A stretch of DNA of 64,000 nucleotides from Neolewinella xylanilytica (GTDB taxonomy: Bacteria; Bacteroidota; Bacteroidia; Chitinophagales; Saprospiraceae), in NCBI RefSeq assembly GCF_002934605.1, contig NZ_PTJC01000006.1:2080557-2144556 (forward strand). Reading direction: 5' to 3'. The notes under the pieces are model-generated. The model made no database searches and was not told the origin of the DNA. It saw only the letters and a list, made by a program, of their open reading frames with translations. Shown here piece by piece: positions 19,147-28,774 of this stretch; within the stretch, counting starts at the first letter, position 1; each line of letters opens with the position of its first letter. The position numbers were made by a program, and so were the translations under genes.

Positions 19147-21207
19147 ATGAAATCAATTCAACCCCTGTGCGGTGTATTGCTACTTTTTGCCCTGGCGCTC
19201 AGTAGCCCCGCTTTCGCTTCCAGCCACCGGGAAGCCCCCCTCATCGCCGATGACCCCCTCGCCGACAATGTCGATGTATACGCCTTTCGTTCGCCCCAGG
19301 ATTCCAGCCTGATCACCCTGGTGGCTACTTTCATTCCGATGCAGCTGCCCCACGGCGGACCGAACTACTACCACTTCGGGGAAGACATCCGGTACGAGAT
19401 TCACGTCGATAATAACACCCGCACCCCTGGCGACGAGATCACCTACCGGTTCACCTTCACCCGGACCAATGAAGATCCGACCACTTTCTTCAACGTCCGG
19501 CTCGGACAGGAAAATCTCAAGACCACCTACCGCCTGGAAATGATCGACGGTGAAGGCAACGTAAAGTTGTTCGTCGCCGAGGGCGAGGTTCCCGCCCCGA
19601 ACATCGGCCCCCGTTCCATTACCTCGCCCGTAGGCCTGGGAGAGGACAGCTACGGCGACTATGCGGATAGTAAAATCAACAGCTACGACAACGACTTCGA
19701 GGTGTTCGTCGGTCCGGTAGACGATCCGTTCTTCGTCGATTTGGGCGGCATCTTCGACCTGGGCGACGCGCCGCGGCAAGATGGCGACCCCGTTGACGGA
19801 CTTGCCTGTTTCAATACGAGCGCCATCGTCATGCACGTCCCAATTCGCGATCTGCTGAAGCGGAGCGCGAATGAAGTGACCCCGAATGGCATCCTCGACC
19901 CGGATTACATCATTGGCGTTTGGGCCTCCACCTCCCGGCCGCGGGTTCGGGTACTACAGGAAGACGGCTCCCGGCCTGAGATCCTCGACGACGATTACGT
20001 TCAGGTAAGCCGCCTGGGCATGCCATTGACCAACGAGGCCGTCATTCCGGTGGGCATGAAGGATTACTGGAACTCCCTAACCCCTCACGAGGAGATTGCC
20101 GACACCCTGCTGGACCGGTACTTCTACAATCCGGAGCTGGCACTTTATATGGACCCCGACAACTTCGCCGCCGCCGTGCCTGCTTTCGCTCCACTACGCA
20201 TTCAGGAAAACAGCCTGGGGGCCTACGATTTCACCAACGGCGCCGATGGACTCTACGGCCTCAAGGGGAACGAAGCCCTCGACGGTACTGCCCTGGCAGA
20301 TAACGTCTTCGGTGACCTGCTCCTCCCCGGACCGGGAATGCCCCGCTCGGTCGACCTTTGGCCGATCTTCCATACCGGCGTACCCAACATGCCCCCCTAC
20401 CAGCTCGCTACCGGTAAAGACGGAAACCCCTTGGCGGCAGGCAAACCCTTCATCAACAACTTTCTGCCCAACGGCGGTGACATGCTTCGGCTGAATATGG
20501 CCGTACCTGCCACGGACCGGGACAGTGACGATTTCAGTTCCCTGGGACTCGTCCAGGCGGCCGTCCTCGGCCTCACCGACCCGCGCTTCAACGGCAGCGA
20601 TACCCTGCAATTCATCCCGAATATGGATGGCTTCCCCAACGGTCGCCGACTGGAAGACGACGTGACCCGGATCGAACTGCAGGCCGTATCGGGCGTCGTA
20701 CTCGCCGCCATCGGCCTCTGGTACGACGACTACGATCCGGCGAGTGATGAGAGCCCGGTAACCGCCGGCCTCACCTCGGTACTGGGCTATACCACCGGCG
20801 TAGAAGCCAACGACGAGCCTTTCCGGAACGAATTTCCCTTCCTCGCCCTGCCCCACAGCGGCGTCAGCGAGTGCAGCGGCATGATCGCCACCACCGCCGC
20901 CGAGGATTTCTACGACAATCCCGGCCTCGGCATCGACGCACCCAACGTGATCGGGATCAACTTTCCAAACCCTTTCCAGACCAATACCACAATTAAGCTA
21001 CGGGTGCGGGAAGCCGCCGCGATCAACATCGACCTCTACGACGTGAATGGAAGAAATCTGTCTACCCTCGTACGTCGTACGTTCGATAGCGGCGAACACC
21101 GGGTACCGGTGCAGGTCGCCGGCCTGCCCCAAGGGGTTTACTTCGCGGTCATCTCCGGGGGGCGCGGCGAGATCATCCAAACTATCCGTCTGGTAAAGAC
21201 CCATTAA
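19147..21207 (+). CDS. DUF4331 protein with type IX secretion sorting domain
   Basis: A 686-residue paralogue of the preceding gene with the same signal peptide plus SSHREAPLIADDPLADN start. About 100 extra C-terminal residues form a Por secretion/T9SS tail: INFPNPFQTNTTIKLRV, IDLYDVNGR and LPQGVYFAVISGG are its typical pieces. It should cross the outer membrane by type IX secretion and be released or anchored on the cell surface, while its partner stays periplasmic. The gene starts 63 bp after the first copy and is followed by a terminator. Molecular function is unknown. Confidence 0.9.
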   Translation: MKSIQPLCGVLLLFALALSSPAFASSHREAPLIADDPLADNVDVYAFRSPQDSSLITLVATFIPMQLPHGGPNYYHFGEDIRYEIHVDNNTRTPGDEITYRFTFTRTNEDPTTFFNVRLGQENLKTTYRLEMIDGEGNVKLFVAEGEVPAPNIGPRSITSPVGLGEDSYGDYADSKINSYDNDFEVFVGPVDDPFFVDLGGIFDLGDAPRQDGDPVDGLACFNTSAIVMHVPIRDLLKRSANEVTPNGILDPDYIIGVWASTSRPRVRVLQEDGSRPEILDDDYVQVSRLGMPLTNEAVIPVGMKDYWNSLTPHEEIADTLLDRYFYNPELALYMDPDNFAAAVPAFAPLRIQENSLGAYDFTNGADGLYGLKGNEALDGTALADNVFGDLLLPGPGMPRSVDLWPIFHTGVPNMPPYQLATGKDGNPLAAGKPFINNFLPNGGDMLRLNMAVPATDRDSDDFSSLGLVQAAVLGLTDPRFNGSDTLQFIPNMDGFPNGRRLEDDVTRIELQAVSGVVLAAIGLWYDDYDPASDESPVTAGLTSVLGYTTGVEANDEPFRNEFPFLALPHSGVSECSGMIATTAAEDFYDNPGLGIDAPNVIGINFPNPFQTNTTIKLRVREAAAINIDLYDVNGRNLSTLVRRTFDSGEHRVPVQVAGLPQGVYFAVISGGRGEIIQTIRLVKTH

Positions 21208-21231
21208 GATCACCGCGTTTCTTCTCTTTTT

Positions 21232-21265
21232 CGGGGTATCCGGTATGTGTCGGGTACCCCGATTT
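21232..21265 (+). terminator. Intrinsic terminator after the DUF4331 pair
   Basis: CGGGGTA at 21232 pairs with TACCCCG ending at 21261, with possible further pairing in the loop, and ATTTTC follows. The next gene starts 20 bp on, so part of the transcripts may read through. Confidence 0.6.
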
Positions 21266-21284
21266 TCTCCTTCAATATTTCGTC

Positions 21285-22538
21285 ATGTCGTCATTCCATA
21301 CCCTACCCGCTCTCCTGCTCCTACTGTGCACCCTATTCACAGCCTGTGGGGGGGAGCCAGCGGCTGACCGGCCCGATTCCGGAGCCCCTACGATCCCCGA
21401 GTTACTGCCCCGCCCGGAAGCCCTGCAGGCTGCGGCGGAATGGGACAACACCCAAAGCGGCTACTCCAAGATGGCGGCTCAATTGCGCCTGGAGAACCCC
21501 GATGCCATCGAGCCCCGCATTACCCTGGCCAAAATATTCATTAATGAAGCCCGGGTGACCGGCGAACACGGTCACTACTACCCCGCCGCCCTCCAGCTAC
21601 TGGACGACGCCCTCGCCCTCAACCACGCTGGCCCCAGAAACCCAAACCTCGAATTCGATGCCATGGCGGCCCGGGCCAGCGTGTTGCTTTCGCAGCATGC
21701 CTTCGCCGAGGCGCTGGCCACGGCAAAGGAAGCCGCTAGCATCAATCCCCACAATGCCCAGGTTTACGGGGCCATCGTCGATGCCTATGTCGAACTCGGT
21801 CACTACCCGGAAGCGATTGCCGCCGCCGACAAAATGAACGAGATCCGTCCCGATCTCCGTGCTTACAGCCGGGTCTCCTACCTGCGGGAAATCCACGGCG
21901 ATACTGACGGCGCCATCGAGGCGATGGAACGGGCGGTACGGGCGGGTGCACCCGGCTACGAATCCACCGCCTGGGCCCGACTGACGCTGGGTGGCCTTTA
22001 CGAACGGTACGGACAGCCGGAAAAAGCCGCCAAGGAGTATAAGCGCATCCTGATGGAGCGGCCCAACTACCCCTTTGCCATCGCCGCACTAGCCGACCTG
22101 GCCATGACCGCCGGAAACTTGTCGGAGGCCGAAAAGCTGCTCCATCAGGCCACGGCCATCATTCCCGAGGTAGGCTACTATATCCAATTAGCCGAACTGT
22201 ATAAGCAACAGGGCAGGACCGGGGAAATGAAAAAAACGGAACAGGAAATTCTCGTCATGCTGCAGGACGACGTCGACAGTGGGCATAATATGGACATGGA
22301 GTACGCCACCCTCTACCACGACCACTTCGAAGACCCTTCCCGCGCCCTCGAGTACATGAAGCCGGAATACGCCGCCCGCCCGGACAACATCGACGTCAAC
22401 CGGATGCTGGCCGCGATCTACCTCGACCTGGGGGACACGGCCTCCGCACGCCAACACTTTCAACGGGCGAGCGCTACGGACAGTAAGCACCCGGAATTAC
22501 TCGCGCTACGTTCTTCCCTGGAGACTACCAGCAAGTAG
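21285..22538 (+). CDS. TPR repeat lipoprotein
   Basis: A 417-residue lipoprotein: signal TLPALLLLLCTLFTACGGE with lipobox FTAC, then an array of TPR-type helix pairs such as NAQVYGAIVDAYVELGHYPEAIAAADKM, ARLTLGGLYERYGQPEKAAKEY and NRMLAAIYLDLGDTASARQHF. TPR proteins often accompany DUF4331 genes in Bacteroidota and other phyla, which suggests joint work, though the mechanism is not known. Its end overlaps the convergent MOSC gene by 33 bp. Confidence 0.8.
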   Translation: MSSFHTLPALLLLLCTLFTACGGEPAADRPDSGAPTIPELLPRPEALQAAAEWDNTQSGYSKMAAQLRLENPDAIEPRITLAKIFINEARVTGEHGHYYPAALQLLDDALALNHAGPRNPNLEFDAMAARASVLLSQHAFAEALATAKEAASINPHNAQVYGAIVDAYVELGHYPEAIAAADKMNEIRPDLRAYSRVSYLREIHGDTDGAIEAMERAVRAGAPGYESTAWARLTLGGLYERYGQPEKAAKEYKRILMERPNYPFAIAALADLAMTAGNLSEAEKLLHQATAIIPEVGYYIQLAELYKQQGRTGEMKKTEQEILVMLQDDVDSGHNMDMEYATLYHDHFEDPSRALEYMKPEYAARPDNIDVNRMLAAIYLDLGDTASARQHFQRASATDSKHPELLALRSSLETTSK

Positions 22539-23339
22539 CACCTGGACCGCATCACCCACCCGGATAGGCCGGCCCGCAGGGGCCTCACAAATCGCGTTCA
22601 TACCGAACAGCGTCTTGTTGCCCTCATTCCGGTAGGCGGCCAGCTCGCTGAGTACGGACAAGTCTTTATCCCCGCTACCGGCGGGATCCACGGTTACCAT
22701 GATGCACCGGGCGCAGGGTTTGGGCAAATAGAAGCCCTGGCTGCCGACGCGGATGCGCGACCACCCGTCCTCCACGAAGGCGTCCTCCGCCTCCACCACG
22801 ATGTTCGGGCGGAAGCGAAGCATGTTGACGGGCCGGCCCAGCCGATCGGATAGTGACTTCAAACTCGCGGTAGTAGCAATTAAATACGGGTAACCGTCGG
22901 CAAAACTGACGGTTTCGCCCCGTTTAGCGTACCGCTTGTCAACCGGCCGCTTCACCGCCTCGTTCATGTACACTAACCGGACGCCGGGAATGCCGGTAAG
23001 ATCGGGCAAGCCGGGAGCAGCCACCGTACAGGCCATGAAGGTGTCGTCCCAGACGGTAACCTCCAAATTCGGAGCAGCCGATGGGCGCGCATGTGCAATC
23101 GTTAGGAAATCTTCCGTGTCCGAGTCTGACCGCCCGATCCGCAATCCCGTCGCTCCGAGGACTTCCGCCCGCAGTTTAGCCAGGTGGTGGTACTGCCGTT
23201 GGCTGATGAAGCGGCCGTCGGCATCCACCAGCATCCATCGACGGTCGTCTTGGAACCCGCGCTCCGCCGCAATGGCTTCGTTGACCGCCGTACCCCCGAG
23301 ACTCTTTACGGGATACCGGTAAAGGGCACTTACCCGCAT
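22506..23339 (-). CDS. MOSC domain protein (YcbX/mARC-like)
   Basis: A 277-residue protein with an N-terminal MOSC beta-barrel (RVSALYRYPVKSLGG, RRWMLVDADGRFISQRQ) and a C-terminal MOSC domain holding the conserved cysteine in YLPKPCARCIMVTVDP. Such proteins bind molybdenum cofactor and can reduce N-hydroxylated compounds. Its start overlaps the lysA stop by one base, so the two are translated from one message. The length is close to that of short bacterial members, without the ferredoxin domain that E. coli YcbX carries. Confidence 0.88.
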   Translation of the reverse strand: MRVSALYRYPVKSLGGTAVNEAIAAERGFQDDRRWMLVDADGRFISQRQYHHLAKLRAEVLGATGLRIGRSDSDTEDFLTIAHARPSAAPNLEVTVWDDTFMACTVAAPGLPDLTGIPGVRLVYMNEAVKRPVDKRYAKRGETVSFADGYPYLIATTASLKSLSDRLGRPVNMLRFRPNIVVEAEDAFVEDGWSRIRVGSQGFYLPKPCARCIMVTVDPAGSGDKDLSVLSELAAYRNEGNKTLFGMNAICEAPAGRPIRVGDAVQVLLAGSLQGRT

Positions 23340-24592
23340 TACGCCCCCAACGCTTCGGCGAGTTGGGGAAGTTCCACCTGGGTATTGAGCAGGTCCTCCA
23401 TCGTTTCGCGGCGGCGGATGAGGTGGGCATTTCCGTCCAGGATCATGACTTCCGCCGGCCGGTACCGGCTGTTGTAGTTCGACGACATCATGAAGCAGTA
23501 GGCGCCCGCGTTGGCCAGTGCGAGGATGTCGCCCTCGCGTACCTCACTTAGTTGGCGGTTGATGCCGAAGGTATCCGTTTCGCAAATGTAACCGACCACG
23601 GTATAGATGCGGGGCTTCCCGGAGGGGTTGCTGATGTTCGTGATGTGGTGATACGCATCGTAGAACATGGGGCGGATAAAGTGATTAAGTCCGCTGTCCA
23701 CACCGGCAAAAACCGTGGCGGGGGTCGTTTTCACCACGTTGGTCTTCACGAGGAAGGTACCGGCTTCACTCACGAGAAACTTACCCGGTTCGAACATCAG
23801 TTCAAGCTCCCGGCCGTATTCACCGCAAAATTCGTTGAAGCGGGTGCTGAGCCGTTGACCCAGATCTTCGATGTCCGTTGCAATGCCCCCTTCCTTGTAC
23901 GGCACTTTGAAACCCGACCCGAAGTCAATGTAATCCAGGTCCGGAAAATCGGCGGCGGCGCGCAGGAGAATCTCAACCCCCTGGAGGAAGACCTGGGCGT
24001 CCAGAATGTCCGACCCCGTGTGCATGTGCAATCCCTCTACCTTAAGATTCAGGGCGTTGACGATCTTGAGTACGTGAGGTACCTGGTGGATCGAGATCCC
24101 GAATTTCGAATCGATGTGCCCCACGCTGATCTTGCTGTTGCCCCCGGCCATGATGTGGGGATTGAGCCGGATGCAAACGGGAACGCCCCGGTGCTGATCC
24201 CCGAATTGCTCCAAGATCGAGATATTATCGATGTTCATCCGTACACCCTTTCCGACGGCCTCGTTGACCTCGTCCAGTCCGACACAGTTGGGCGTAAAGA
24301 GAATGTCGTGGGGATCGAAACCCGCCATCAGGCCGAGGTCCACTTCCTGCATCGATACCGTATCCAGCCCGCTGCCCCACTGCCGGAACAGGCGGAGAAT
24401 ATTGAGGTTGGTCAGGGCTTTGCAGGCGTAGTTTATACGCAAGCGTTTTACGCCGGAAAACGCGCGGTTGATGCGATCGTACTGCCGTTTCATCCGGTCG
24501 GCATCGTAAACGTAGAGGGGTGCACCGAACTCTTCCACGACGGAGAGAAGGTCAAGACCGGCAATGGAATAGCGTCCGTCGGCAAACTGCAT
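23339..24592 (-). CDS. lysA: Diaminopimelate decarboxylase
   Basis: A 417-residue PLP enzyme making L-lysine from meso-diaminopimelate. The PLP lysine sits in RINYACKALTN, the glycine-rich phosphate site in YIDFGSGFKVPY, the signature LHMHTGSDI follows, and GYICETDTF plus ANAGAYCFMMSSNYNSR complete the active site at the dimer interface. It is preceded by a TACCTTCG promoter-like word and overlaps the MOSC gene by one base at its end. Confidence 0.95.
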   Translation of the reverse strand: MQFADGRYSIAGLDLLSVVEEFGAPLYVYDADRMKRQYDRINRAFSGVKRLRINYACKALTNLNILRLFRQWGSGLDTVSMQEVDLGLMAGFDPHDILFTPNCVGLDEVNEAVGKGVRMNIDNISILEQFGDQHRGVPVCIRLNPHIMAGGNSKISVGHIDSKFGISIHQVPHVLKIVNALNLKVEGLHMHTGSDILDAQVFLQGVEILLRAAADFPDLDYIDFGSGFKVPYKEGGIATDIEDLGQRLSTRFNEFCGEYGRELELMFEPGKFLVSEAGTFLVKTNVVKTTPATVFAGVDSGLNHFIRPMFYDAYHHITNISNPSGKPRIYTVVGYICETDTFGINRQLSEVREGDILALANAGAYCFMMSSNYNSRYRPAEVMILDGNAHLIRRRETMEDLLNTQVELPQLAEALGA

Positions 24593-24620
24593 GCGAGAAA
24601 TCTTTTGTTGGGGTGATGCC

Positions 24621-24628
24621 CGAAGGTA
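24621..24628 (-). promoter_or_regulatory. Putative -7 element for lysA
   Basis: Read on the minus strand this is TACCTTCG, a variant of TAnnTTTG, lying 28 bp upstream of the lysA ATG. The same word precedes gyrA and the PAP2 gene. Motif evidence only. Confidence 0.35.
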
Positions 24629-24680
24629 GAAAAGCTATGAACAATAACCCATGCCGCGCAGGTTCAAATGAAAAAGCGAA

Positions 24681-25004
24681 ATGTCTATATACCTGCAAAG
24701 CCCTGGCCTTACTGACGATCTATGGTGGATTCTAGGCGCCCTCGTCGTCCTCGCCGCCGTATTTTACATGACCCGACGGGCCCAAAACACCGAACGGGCC
24801 AAGCACCTGAAAACGAACGACCCCTTCCAGAACGTCGTCAACGACAGTAGCTACAACATCAATCAGGAGGGCATCGACGGTCACCGGGCCGAAGGGATGA
24901 CGAAGGCCGAGGCCGAAAAGACCGCCGAGGACATGAAACGCAGCGGTAACATCCCGAGTGATGAGGAATTTCACGATCTGCGGGACGACATGAAGAAGGA
25001 TTAG
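24681..25004 (+). CDS. Small single-pass membrane protein, unknown
   Basis: A 107-residue protein with one N-terminal membrane helix (LWWILGALVVLAAVFYM), then a basic junction RRAQNTERAKH and a hydrophilic, charged tail with EGMTKAEAEKTAEDMKRSG and a lysine/aspartate end. Positive residues after the helix suggest that the tail is cytoplasmic. No family recognised. It lies 37 bp upstream of the LptF/G-like permease on the same strand and may be cotranscribed with it. Confidence 0.6.
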   Translation: MSIYLQSPGLTDDLWWILGALVVLAAVFYMTRRAQNTERAKHLKTNDPFQNVVNDSSYNINQEGIDGHRAEGMTKAEAEKTAEDMKRSGNIPSDEEFHDLRDDMKKD

Positions 25005-25041
25005 AAGCAACATTCACCGCGTCCCGGGCGTCTCTTACCCG

Positions 25042-26772
25042 ATGAAGCAGCTGGATAAATTGATGGCCAAGTCGTTCGTAGGGCCATTCGTTGTCACCTT
25101 CGCGATTGCCCTGTTCGTTCTGCTGATGCAGATCCTCTGGCTTTACCTGGACGACATCGCGGGTAAAGGGCTCAGCTTTTTTCTCATAATGGAACTGTTG
25201 GCCTACAAATGCGTTGGCCTGGTACCGCTGGCGCTTCCCCTTGCGCTGCTGATCTCCTCCGTAATGGTACTGGGCAATCTGGCCGAGCACTATGAGCTCT
25301 CCAGTTTCAAATCCTCTGGGGTGAGTCTGCTGCGGGTGATCCGCATGATGATCATTTTCGGCGCGACGGGCGCGCTGGTTTCTTATTTATGCAGTGATTA
25401 CGTCATTCCGGCCGCTAACCTGCAGTTCGGGGCCCGGATGTATGACATCCAGCAGAAAAAACCCACCCTGAATATGGAGCCCGGGGTCTTCAACGAAGAC
25501 TTTAACCAATTCACCATACGCCTGGGCGGCCGGTCGGACGATGGCCGGGAGATATCGGACGTGCTGATTTACGACCATACCAAGGCCAACGTCGGCGAGT
25601 TGAGCCAGATTACCGCCACCGAAGGCGAGATGTACACCGCTGACGGCGGGGCGGCTTTCGTCATGCAATTGTACGACGGCCACCAGTACGTCGAGCAACG
25701 GCCGGGTGGCCGCAACGGCCAGAGCTTGCCGTTCATGCGGACAAGCTTCGCTACCTACACCAAGGTCTTCGATCTCAGTGAGTTTCTTCTGGAGCGCCAT
25801 GCCGCCTCCCTCTTCAGCACGAACCGGAGCATGCTCTCGACCTGGCAGCTGCAACAGGGCGTCGACAGTATCGACCTGGATATCGCCGTGCGCAAACAGG
25901 GATTGAGCAACCACTTAATCGCTTACCTGCCCTCCCTGCCGCGGGATACGGTGCAGTACCGGCCGCCGGTAAGAAGCAGGGCCTACGACATTGACTTCGT
26001 CGCCCAGGACAGCCTCCAGCGAGCAACGACGGAAGCTACGCTCGCAGCGCAGGCGGCGGATTCCATCGCCAACGCTACCGTAGCCACCTACCGGCCAGCA
26101 GAAGCGGCGCCCCCCGGAGGCGACCGTCCGGACAACGGTGGTGCAACAGAGCAAAAACGGCGAAAAGAAGCTAAGACGCTGGCCCAGACTCGTCAGAACA
26201 ACCGTTTGCAAAGCGCGCAGGAGCATGCCCTGGTAACGGGGGCCAGTGACTGGAAGGGTATCGAAAGCCTGGTGGATAGCTTGCCTTCCGACGACCGGGA
26301 GCGGGTCTACAATCGCGCCCGTTCCAGCATCCGGTCGGTTACCGGTCAGGCACAGTCCACCATCCGCTTGCTCCCGGGCATTCAGGAGTCGCGGGTAAAG
26401 CACATCTACGACATGCACATGAAGTACAGCATGGCGGTCGTCTGTATCATCTTCGTATTCATCGGCGCACCGATGGGGGCAATCGTCCGGAAGGGCGGAT
26501 TCGGCTATCCGATTTTGGTGAGCATCGTCTTCTTCGTGATTTTCATTATCCTGACCATCTTTTGCCGCAAACTGGCGGAGAGCTTCGTGGTCAACGGCGT
26601 CTTCGCCGGGTGGCTGCCCTGCATCATCCTGTTCCCGGTAAGCTTGTGGATCACCTACAGCGCGATGAACGATGCCAAGCTGCTGGACCTGGACCTCGCG
26701 AAGGATGCCTTCCGACGGGCACGCGACCACAAGCAAGTAGTGGCGCTTCGCCGAATGATAGCCAAGTCGTAA
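25042..26772 (+). CDS. LptF/LptG family lipopolysaccharide export permease
   Basis: A 576-residue YjgP/YjgQ-family protein. Three N-terminal membrane helices (FVGPFVVTFAIALFVLLMQI and following), a large periplasmic jellyroll part with an unusually long variable section from about residue 320 to 440, and three C-terminal helices (AVVCIIFVFIGAPMGAIVRKG) match LptF/G. These permeases extract LPS from the inner membrane with LptB. The long insert with many Gln, Arg and Ala residues is common in Bacteroidota versions. Which of LptF or LptG it is cannot be decided here. Confidence 0.85.
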   Translation: MKQLDKLMAKSFVGPFVVTFAIALFVLLMQILWLYLDDIAGKGLSFFLIMELLAYKCVGLVPLALPLALLISSVMVLGNLAEHYELSSFKSSGVSLLRVIRMMIIFGATGALVSYLCSDYVIPAANLQFGARMYDIQQKKPTLNMEPGVFNEDFNQFTIRLGGRSDDGREISDVLIYDHTKANVGELSQITATEGEMYTADGGAAFVMQLYDGHQYVEQRPGGRNGQSLPFMRTSFATYTKVFDLSEFLLERHAASLFSTNRSMLSTWQLQQGVDSIDLDIAVRKQGLSNHLIAYLPSLPRDTVQYRPPVRSRAYDIDFVAQDSLQRATTEATLAAQAADSIANATVATYRPAEAAPPGGDRPDNGGATEQKRRKEAKTLAQTRQNNRLQSAQEHALVTGASDWKGIESLVDSLPSDDRERVYNRARSSIRSVTGQAQSTIRLLPGIQESRVKHIYDMHMKYSMAVVCIIFVFIGAPMGAIVRKGGFGYPILVSIVFFVIFIILTIFCRKLAESFVVNGVFAGWLPCIILFPVSLWITYSAMNDAKLLDLDLAKDAFRRARDHKQVVALRRMIAKS

Positions 26773-26777
26773 ATCTC

Positions 26778-26785
26778 TACCTTCG
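26778..26785 (+). promoter_or_regulatory. Putative -7 element directly before the PAP2 gene
   Basis: TACCTTCG ends 4 bp before the ATG at 26790 and only 6 bp after the LptF/G stop. If used, it would give a leaderless message for the PAP2 gene, separate from the permease. Confidence 0.3.
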
Positions 26786-26789
26786 CGGC

Positions 26790-27545
26790 ATGCCGTTCAT
26801 TCGACGCCACTTCACTCCCCCGAGTCTACGCTTCCGTACCTTTTTGCGGGCAAACCGCTTTTTCCTGATCGGAGTGCTGCTTCTCATCCTGTACAACGCC
26901 TACCTGGTGTTCACCAACCAGCAGGGAGACGAGCTGATCGCGATCAATCGCCTGCGGACGGATAATCTCGACTGGGTGTTTATCGTGGGAACCCAACTTG
27001 GCGAACCGATCGCATACGTAGCGGTCATTATCGGCTTTCTTTGCTACCGAATCCGGACGGCCATATTCGTAGCCCTCACCGGCGGCGCCGTGGGCATTAT
27101 CACGGGTCTGCTGAAACTCTACTTTGCCGAGGCACGACCCATGCGGTGGTTCTTCGACAATTTTGAAGCCACTTGGCACAACCTGAACCTATTTGACGAA
27201 TCGATGCGCAACTGGGGCGACACCAGCTTCCCCAGTGGGCATTCCGCTTCCGCCTTCGCGCTGTTTAGCTTTGTTTCCTTCAACGTTCGCCGCCCGAAGA
27301 TCCTCGTTAGCATCCTTTGCTTTCTCCTCGCTACCGAGGTGGCCTTCAGTAGAATGTACCTCCTGTACCACTTTCTACGCGACGTCACCGCCGGTGCGTT
27401 CCTGGGATTGGTGATCGCGATTGCCATGTACTTTCTACAGTGGAAACTGGCCCCCGATAACCGTTTATTAAATGATGGCCTGGGCTGGACCAGCACCAGC
27501 AACCTGCCGGCTTCCGACGAGCGCCTCCACCCCGACACCGAATAA
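26790..27545 (+). CDS. PAP2 superfamily membrane phosphatase
   Basis: A 251-residue polytopic protein. The three phosphatase motifs are present: KLYFAEARP (motif 1), SFPSGHSASAF (motif 2, with catalytic histidine) and SRMYLLYHFLRDV (motif 3). Such enzymes remove phosphate from lipid phosphates such as phosphatidic acid or undecaprenyl pyrophosphate on the periplasmic face. The ATG at 26790 was chosen because longer frames overlap the permease gene. It sits 2 bp before the next coding region. Confidence 0.88.
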   Translation: MPFIRRHFTPPSLRFRTFLRANRFFLIGVLLLILYNAYLVFTNQQGDELIAINRLRTDNLDWVFIVGTQLGEPIAYVAVIIGFLCYRIRTAIFVALTGGAVGIITGLLKLYFAEARPMRWFFDNFEATWHNLNLFDESMRNWGDTSFPSGHSASAFALFSFVSFNVRRPKILVSILCFLLATEVAFSRMYLLYHFLRDVTAGAFLGLVIAIAMYFLQWKLAPDNRLLNDGLGWTSTSNLPASDERLHPDTE

Positions 27546-27547
27546 GT

Positions 27548-28774
27548 ATGCCCACCCGAATTCAACAGATCCCGATCGCCGTCATTCGCGAAGACAAACA
27601 GCCCCCCGACGCCCGGGTGCCCCTCTCACCCCGGCAAGTCGCTGAATTACGGGCGCGGGGGCTGGACATCGTCGTTCAGCCTTCCTCCAATCGCTGCTTC
27701 ACCGATACGGAATACCGGGACCTGGACATTCCACTACAGGAAGACCTCGCCGACCGCGAGCTCCTGCTCGGGATCAAGGAAGTACCGATCAACTGCCTCT
27801 TACCCGGCAAAACCTACTGTAATTTCGCCCACGTAGCGAAGTTTCAACCCTATAACCAGGCCCTGCTGCGCGCCTTGCTCGACCGCCGGATAACCCACAT
27901 CGATTACGAATACCTTACGGACGACCGCGGTGCCCGCCTTATCGCCTTCGGCTACTGGGCCGGCATGGTCGGTGCCCATAATGGCGTCTGGGCCTACGGT
28001 AAGCGCACGGGGAAGCTGGAGCTGCCGCGCCTGAAGGATCTGTATGACTACGCAGCCGCCCAGGAGGTGTACCGCGCCATCTCCTTACCCGAAATCCGCG
28101 TCGTGCTGACGGGTACGGGACGGGTAGGTTGCGGCGCGGCGCGGGTGCTCAAGGACCTCGGATTCCGGGAAGTTGCTCCCGCTGCATTTCTCGAAGCCAC
28201 CTCCGGCCCCGTATTCACCCAGCTGGCGGTAGAAGACTACGCCGCCCATCCCAGTGGCAGACCGGTGGACCGACAGCACTTCTACGCTCACGCGGAAGAG
28301 TACGTCAGCACCTTCGATCGCTTCGCGCGACGGGCCGACATCTTCATCAACGGCATCTTCTGGGACGGTAAGGCTCCGGCATTTTTTACCCGGGAAATGA
28401 TGCAATCGCCGGATTTTGCCATTGCCACCATCGCCGACATCACCTGCGATATCGCCCCGGCCGCCAGTGTTCCCTCTACGCTGAAGGCCAGTACCATTGC
28501 AAACCCGGTTTTTGGGTACGACCCCGCCACGGGTACGGAAACCGCGCCGTTCCAGGCTGAATACGTGGATGTCATGTCGATCGATAACCTACCCAGCGAG
28601 CTGCCCCGGGATGCCAGCGAGGCATTCGGATCCATTCTCGTGGAAGATATTCTCCCGGAGTTCGATAAGGAAACCAGCGACATTCTACGTCGTGCCACCA
28701 TTACCCATGCCGGAAACCTCGGCCCGGAATTCACCTATTTGTCCGACTTCGCAGCCGCCCCCGCTAATGAGTAA
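27548..28774 (+). CDS. Alanine dehydrogenase/transhydrogenase-like NAD(P)-dependent oxidoreductase
   Basis: A 408-residue protein with the two-domain AlaDH/PNT layout: an N-terminal domain starting with IPIAVIREDKQPPDARVPLSP and holding GIKEVP, then a Rossmann domain with RVVLTGTGRVGCGAARVL. The sequence ITHAGNLGPEFTYLSDF at the end is like that in saccharopine dehydrogenases of the lysine-forming type (LYS1-like). The substrate may thus be alanine, saccharopine or a related amino acid. It overlaps the threonine aldolase gene by 8 bp, which fits an amino acid catabolic pair. Confidence 0.75.
   Translation: MPTRIQQIPIAVIREDKQPPDARVPLSPRQVAELRARGLDIVVQPSSNRCFTDTEYRDLDIPLQEDLADRELLLGIKEVPINCLLPGKTYCNFAHVAKFQPYNQALLRALLDRRITHIDYEYLTDDRGARLIAFGYWAGMVGAHNGVWAYGKRTGKLELPRLKDLYDYAAAQEVYRAISLPEIRVVLTGTGRVGCGAARVLKDLGFREVAPAAFLEATSGPVFTQLAVEDYAAHPSGRPVDRQHFYAHAEEYVSTFDRFARRADIFINGIFWDGKAPAFFTREMMQSPDFAIATIADITCDIAPAASVPSTLKASTIANPVFGYDPATGTETAPFQAEYVDVMSIDNLPSELPRDASEAFGSILVEDILPEFDKETSDILRRATITHAGNLGPEFTYLSDFAAAPANE

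Noticed and set aside
23552..24616. 354-codon open frame antisense to lysA
   Set aside because: It is the mirror of lysA, whose PLP and active-site motifs are complete; the antisense product looks like low-information sequence.
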